From Gnetum montanum (lineage: Eukaryota > Streptophyta > Gnetopsida > Gnetales > Gnetaceae): DNA of 64,000 nt. The stretch is from NCBI GenBank assembly GCA_015680685.1, contig MNCI01015530.1, positions 673,506-737,505 on the forward strand, written 5' to 3'. A program made the translations under genes and the position numbers. The notes below the pieces were generated by a model, which saw only the letters and a list, made by a program, of their open reading frames with translations, searched no databases and was not told the DNA's origin. Below, piece after piece: positions 59,793 through 64,000 of this stretch (position 1 is its first letter; the number at the start of each line of letters is the position of its first letter).

Positions 59793-60480
59793 AAAAACCA
59801 GAGACCCTACCGCATGGTTCTGTATAACAAACATGGGCATTGGAGCAGAGCAGAGATCTTCCTACTAGTGCCTGCCGTGGAGTGAAGACGGCCTGTGCGT
59901 GCTAATCTGCTTTTGCTCTCCCGTACCTGTGTTGGAGCTTCATATTTATGGTCACAGACAGACACACATTCGTCTCTATTTCTGAGCGGCCCAGTCCTTT
60001 GAAGCTATACTAAACAATGAGTGAATGATTGCGTCCGTGCGTTATCCTGCTGTGTTTCCATCTTTCGCAGCATGGAAGTAGGGACGACACATTAATTTCT
60101 TATTTTCCTTTTTTGTTTTATCAATATCATTGTTATCATTGTTGTGATTGGTGTTGTGGTGAGGATGACCTTATCAGTAATCTTTGATGATTGCGGACGT
60201 GATCGCAAATAAGAACATCTAAGGGTCTGAACCGTTTATTGCTTGCCTATGAGATTTCTCTGTTTTTTGATGCTCCATGTGCTCTGTTTTTCTTGATGCG
60301 GTCATTTGAGATGGCTGGGTGTACAGCAGCTCTGCGTTCTTGTTAGTTGTTAGGAGTTAAAAAAATGGATAGTGTGCGAAATTAACTGGAAGATGCCGCG
60401 TTAATGGTCTCTTATTATTGTGTTCCCAAAGTTAGATTGAAAGAAAGTGAGGTTGTTAATATAGGCTATGATTGCCAAAT
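59793..60480. other. CpG-rich, apparently low-copy sequence
   Basis: No transposon signature and no long ORF. CG dinucleotides are visibly more frequent than in the flanking element DNA, for example gtccgtgcgttatcc, gagcggccc and gcggacgtgatcgc. A TATTTAT lies near 59945 and short AUGs follow. It could be a promoter or 5' leader of a host gene or RNA gene that extends right, but no exon was recognised. Confidence 0.3.
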
Positions 60481-61017
60481 TTCATAGATCGGGATGGGAA
60501 ACTTAGCGATTATTACCTTAAATCGTGAATGCCGTTGTAAGTAGCCCTTGATTCAAAAAATTTTAGATCAGATTATTGGATTTCAAAGTCGCGTAATGCA
60601 TAAATATGTCACTGTTGGTTTGCCAGTGAAAAATTGTCCGTGAATTCCTATATGTTCTGATTTAGTGGTTTTGTTTTTATAAATATTGTCTTTCTTTATT
60701 TGAAGTCTTCATTTTATGTGCAATTCTTTCCTACTGTTTACTTTATGGCAGCATTCTAGTGCTACCATATTTCTGAGATTTCACATTGTGAAGTTGTTCT
60801 TCTATATTTGTTTGGTTTGCGACAAGCCTCGTTGTTTTTTGAAACATTGTCTTTCTTTTGTTGCATTGATTTTCCTGCGAAGATTCACATCTTAGTTACC
60901 ACTGTCGCAGAGATTTTATAGGGTTATTTAATTTCTTTATTTTTTTAGCATTGAGCTTTAGATCAACATGACTGAAAATAACAAATGCACATACTTTGTT
61001 TTTTCCTGCTACACTCC

Positions 61018-61108
61018 TCTCATTAAGGGTATTCAGATGATAGCAACACTTTTAGGAATAATCTCTCATTAAGGGTATCCAGAGGATAGCAACACTGTTA
61101 CGAATCAT
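61018..61108 (+). repeat. 46-bp tandem duplication
   Basis: 'tctcattaagggtattcagatgatagcaacact...' is repeated at once as 'tctcattaagggtatccagaggatagcaacact...' with a few changes. Confidence 0.8.
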
Positions 61109-61361
61109 AGTGAGAAACTCCTTACAAGTGTGTTATTAATCAGTATCACTTTCTGAGTACCATTGCTGCTACGATTCATAGTTAAAAACTCTTTCCAAGT
61201 AAAACCTGATTGTTCTGTTTTGGTGTTTGTTCTCACCCTGAGAAAGTGTGGTAGAGTGTAGCCAATGAATTTGTACAATGCTAGAGATGAACGAAAAGGG
61301 AATCATTGAGGATTGAGAAATTAATTATGCAAGTTACTGCTACACAATATGCTTTTTGGTG

Positions 61362-61407
61362 ATTTCGTTTTTATACCAATAAGCATTTCGTTTTTATACC
61401 AATAAGC
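61362..61407 (+). repeat. Perfect 23-bp tandem duplication
   Basis: atttcgtttttataccaataagc, two identical copies head to tail. Confidence 0.9.
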
Positions 61408-61870
61408 ATTTTGGACAGCCTATTTTTCATTCGAAATTGTTAATTGTAGCAAAACTGCTATTGATCAATGACACAGCATAGTTACAAATGTGTCATCCAG
61501 GATGAACTAATTAAGATCATGTGTTTTGTGACCAATTTTGCAATTAAAATGTCAAGATTAATGTCCATGTTTCTGTACTTTCCCAGAATTGAACATAACA
61601 TTCCAAGCCTTAATTGATAAGTGATTTTATTAATTAATGATTTTACGAACTCACAATTTTTATTGACATTTTAGATATGTTTCTTTCATGGAATAGATCA
61701 AATATGAAATTTAAACTGAAGCATATTGAACCTTTACGAAAAATCACACCACACTTTTCCAAGAATAGTGAATACCAAGACATATGCTTGTAGATAACAA
61801 ATATGAATTCTTCAAAATCTTAAATCTTATGTTGACAATTTGAATAATTTAAATAAATGAATCTAAGTAC

Positions 61871-62005
61871 AAAGTTCAAATCTGGGGAAGAACATGAACT
61901 ACAATTAACATACCATAAGTCTTATTTCTGATTCTGACCTAAAGTTCAAAATTAGGGAAGAACATTAATTACAACTACCATAAGGGCTTACTTGTCATTC
62001 TCTCC
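61871..62005 (+). repeat. 70-bp tandem duplication
   Basis: 'aaagttcaaatctggggaagaacatgaactacaatta' at 61871 recurs 70 bp later as 'aaagttcaaaattagggaagaacattaattacaacta'. Confidence 0.75.
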
Positions 62006-62639
62006 TATTAAATTTTTTAACTCCCATGTGTCCATCTGGTCTAATGTTGGAAATTCATTAGAAAATTACCATTAGAAAATTATCATGATCATCTTACAAA
62101 TCATCAAAAGAGTGAGTTTGATTTTGATAATTGGATCACAAGTTGATTAGAAACAAAAAGTTTTGACCAAAATCAATATTGAAAGTAAGAACTCCTCAAT
62201 TTTAAAGATGTTTACTTAGGTGTTCAACTTTAGGATTAATACATTGAAATTGGAAATTTGAAAGAGGAAAATAATTAATTGGTAGTAAGAATGAAATTTC
62301 TAGTTATAACAATAGTTATATCATTTTTGTTTGGATTTAATATTTAAAGGGTTTGAGGTATTAATAGAAATTTTTTTGGACAAAATACCAATCTTTTTAG
62401 GAAATTAAGATTTAATAAAAAAGTAATGGCTTAGCATGATTCAAAGTATCTTGCAAAGCAAAAATATGCAACCTATGGATGATATAATGCTACATTTTGT
62501 TTATTTTAATTGAGTTGACCATATTCTTCTTAAATAAGGAGTAACTTGATTGTTTGTATTTTAGACTTTAAATTGTTTTTTCTTATTTTCAACTTACATT
62601 TTCAATGTGAATTTTTGTTTTTGTTTTTAGTGTTTTTTT

Positions 62640-62900
62640 AAAAGTAGAAAAGGTAAGCATAAAACAAATGTTCTTTACATTCCAAAAGGTGCAAGAAGAT
62701 TAGAATATGTAATTGATTAAATATAAGTCTTCTTGCCTATTTCAAAGAAATATTAAATAGCTTGACAAAATATGAAATTTTACAATTTTTTTGAAATTGG
62801 ACACCAAAATCTAAAGTTCATTTATGAATGATCAACACTAAATACTTATGTATAAATGACCATATATCTAGGCACATAGCACCATTAAAGCATTACTTAG
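62640..62900. repeat. Diverged repeat, copy 1
   Basis: Matches 63484-63533 plus 63699-63990: 'gaatatgtaattgattaaatataagtct' with 'taatatgtaattggttgaatataagtct', and 'acaaaatatgaaa...tcaaca' with 'acaaaacatggaa...tcaaca'. Identity of the repeat unknown. It serves as the SINE-free relative of copy 2. Confidence 0.55.
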
Positions 62901-63001
62901 TTTAATAATTAGAAAAAAAATAAGAATAATTTTTAATATGAATGACTTGAATATCATGTTTTTGCATTACATCATTTAATTGTAAAGCAAAACTTTGATA
63001 G

Positions 63002-63092
63002 CGAGGCAAGAAATTCAAAATTTGAATGAACACATGTTGATGTAAGNCGAGGCAAGAAATTCAAAATTTGAATGAACACATGTTGATGTAAG
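63002..63092 (+). repeat. Perfect 45-bp duplication with an N between
   Basis: cgaggcaagaaattcaaaat... is present twice without a mismatch (63002-63046 and 63048-63092), separated by a single N at 63047. This is most likely an unresolved assembly join. Confidence 0.85.
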
Positions 63093-63533
63093 ATTAACAA
63101 GTGACTCATAGACATCATTAAGGAGAACAAAACAAGTGTCTTAGTTGCATCAACATCAATGGAAAAAAATATGACAAATTTTTGTTTACCAATTTGTAAA
63201 TTTGCCATTTGAAAATCAACACAAATTTGCATCATCATTCCTTTATAGCTTAATATTAACATTGCATTGTCAAATAAGGACATATTTAACTTATGACCTA
63301 TTTGTTTGGAATGATTGATACTTTGCAAGAAAAAATACTCATATAAGCTTTTGTCTTATTTATCTTCTTTATTGCCATTTGATCATTCTTATCATTGATA
63401 TTAACTTGATTTTTCATATCTTCAACTTCATATAATTTTTTAATTATCATGTTTCTTCTTTTCCTTCAACATCTTTTTTTCGAGTTAAAGAAAAGAAGCA
63501 TAAAATAGGAAGATTATAATATACAATTAGTTG

Positions 63534-63698
63534 GGATCCCTAATTAGAGTGATGATAAGGTGCTTGTTTGTGAAGTCATGAGACCTAGGTTGGAGCTTGG
63601 GTGCAACCACTCGAAAGAGACTAGGTTTGTGCTTATCTATTGCTTCTTCTAATATCCTACTTTGGCAAGATGACCATTGAGCCTTTGGATGATGATCT
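63534..63698 (+). mobile_element. tRNA-derived SINE, probably Au-like
   Basis: A 165-bp insert. Near its start 'gatgataaggtgcttg' resembles an A box. About 41 bp later 'aggttggagcttggg' resembles a decayed B box (GGTTCGANNCC). 'gaagtcatgag...' between them recalls Au SINEs of plants, from memory. It is flanked by a 19-bp imperfect duplication (63515-63533 and 63699-63717, three mismatches). The related repeat at 62640-62900 lacks the insert. Confidence 0.6.
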
Positions 63699-64000
63699 TA
63701 TAATATGTAATTGGTTGAATATAAGTCTTTTTGGTTGATTGTAATACTCATTTTTTTTAACAATTAAGAAGATTTATTTCAACGAAAGAATATATAGGAA
63801 AATCAAATGCTATAGAAATAGATTCCATGTGCTTAATAAGACCAAGAAGATTAACAATTTCTTGCTTGGCTTTCTTAAAAATCAACTAAAGATTAAATAG
63901 TTCAACAAAACATGGAACGTTAGAATATTGTTTAAATTGTCCATTAAAATTTGAAGTCCACTTAGAAATAATCAACATTACATGTTAATATATTAATGAC

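Larger units (their letters stand above)
60481..62600. other. AT-rich flank without recognised genes
   Basis: No domain or element identified. It holds the short tandem duplications listed separately. Confidence 0.4.

Noticed and set aside
62972-63328. Minus-strand 118-residue ORF
   Set aside because: It spans the N and the duplicated 45 bp, and no domain was recognised; length is inflated by the assembly join.

Overview
The window looks like intergenic DNA from a large, repeat-rich seed-plant genome. A gymnosperm is my guess, inferred from AT-rich, ancient, deeply nested retroelements and the near absence of host genes. Almost every recognisable protein segment belongs to a retrotransposon and carries stop codons. 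Many stops are TAG, TAA or TGA where a Gln, Arg or Trp codon is expected, as cytosine deamination of methylated DNA would produce. No intact ordinary host gene was found.

Layout. (1) 1-6390: minus-strand Ty3/gypsy-like element with gag and protease but no reverse transcriptase. An intronless expansin-like A pseudogene lies where pol would be, between two related LTR-like repeats. (2) 6390-12450: two inverted copies (P1 plus, P2 minus) of an LTR element that encodes a plant-transposon-protein-like domain and a long coiled coil; a third copy (P3) is at 52.6-57.1 kb. (3) 12455-13687: a 1.2 kb insertion flanked by perfect 17-bp repeats. (4) 14106-59779: a LINE whose ORF2 is split by about 40 kb. 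The endonuclease half is at 15.7-16.9 kb and the RT half at 57.1-59.4 kb. (5) Inside the LINE is Ty3/gypsy element A (plus). Its gag is interrupted by element B (minus, 18169-28231, same family as A, target duplication CTTAC) and by element C (plus, 28460-47115, target duplication CTATC). Removing B and C restores a continuous A reading frame at both sites. (6) P3 lies between A and the LINE RT half. (7) 59793-64000: lower-repeat flank that starts with a CpG-rich patch and ends with tandem duplications, an assembly N and a SINE.

The most unusual feature is inside element C, a Tat/Ogre-like element with gag, protease, RT, two RNase H domains and integrase. Between protease and RT, on the opposite strand, is an eight-exon gene model (38900 to 34964). 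It has its own TATA box, short introns that are GT-AG apart from one decayed acceptor, and exon phases that match at all seven junctions. The total coding length is a multiple of three. Antisense introns cannot be spliced from the element's genomic RNA, so they would survive retrotransposition. The module is bracketed by the same ~31-bp repeat family that occupies the element's 3' untranslated region.
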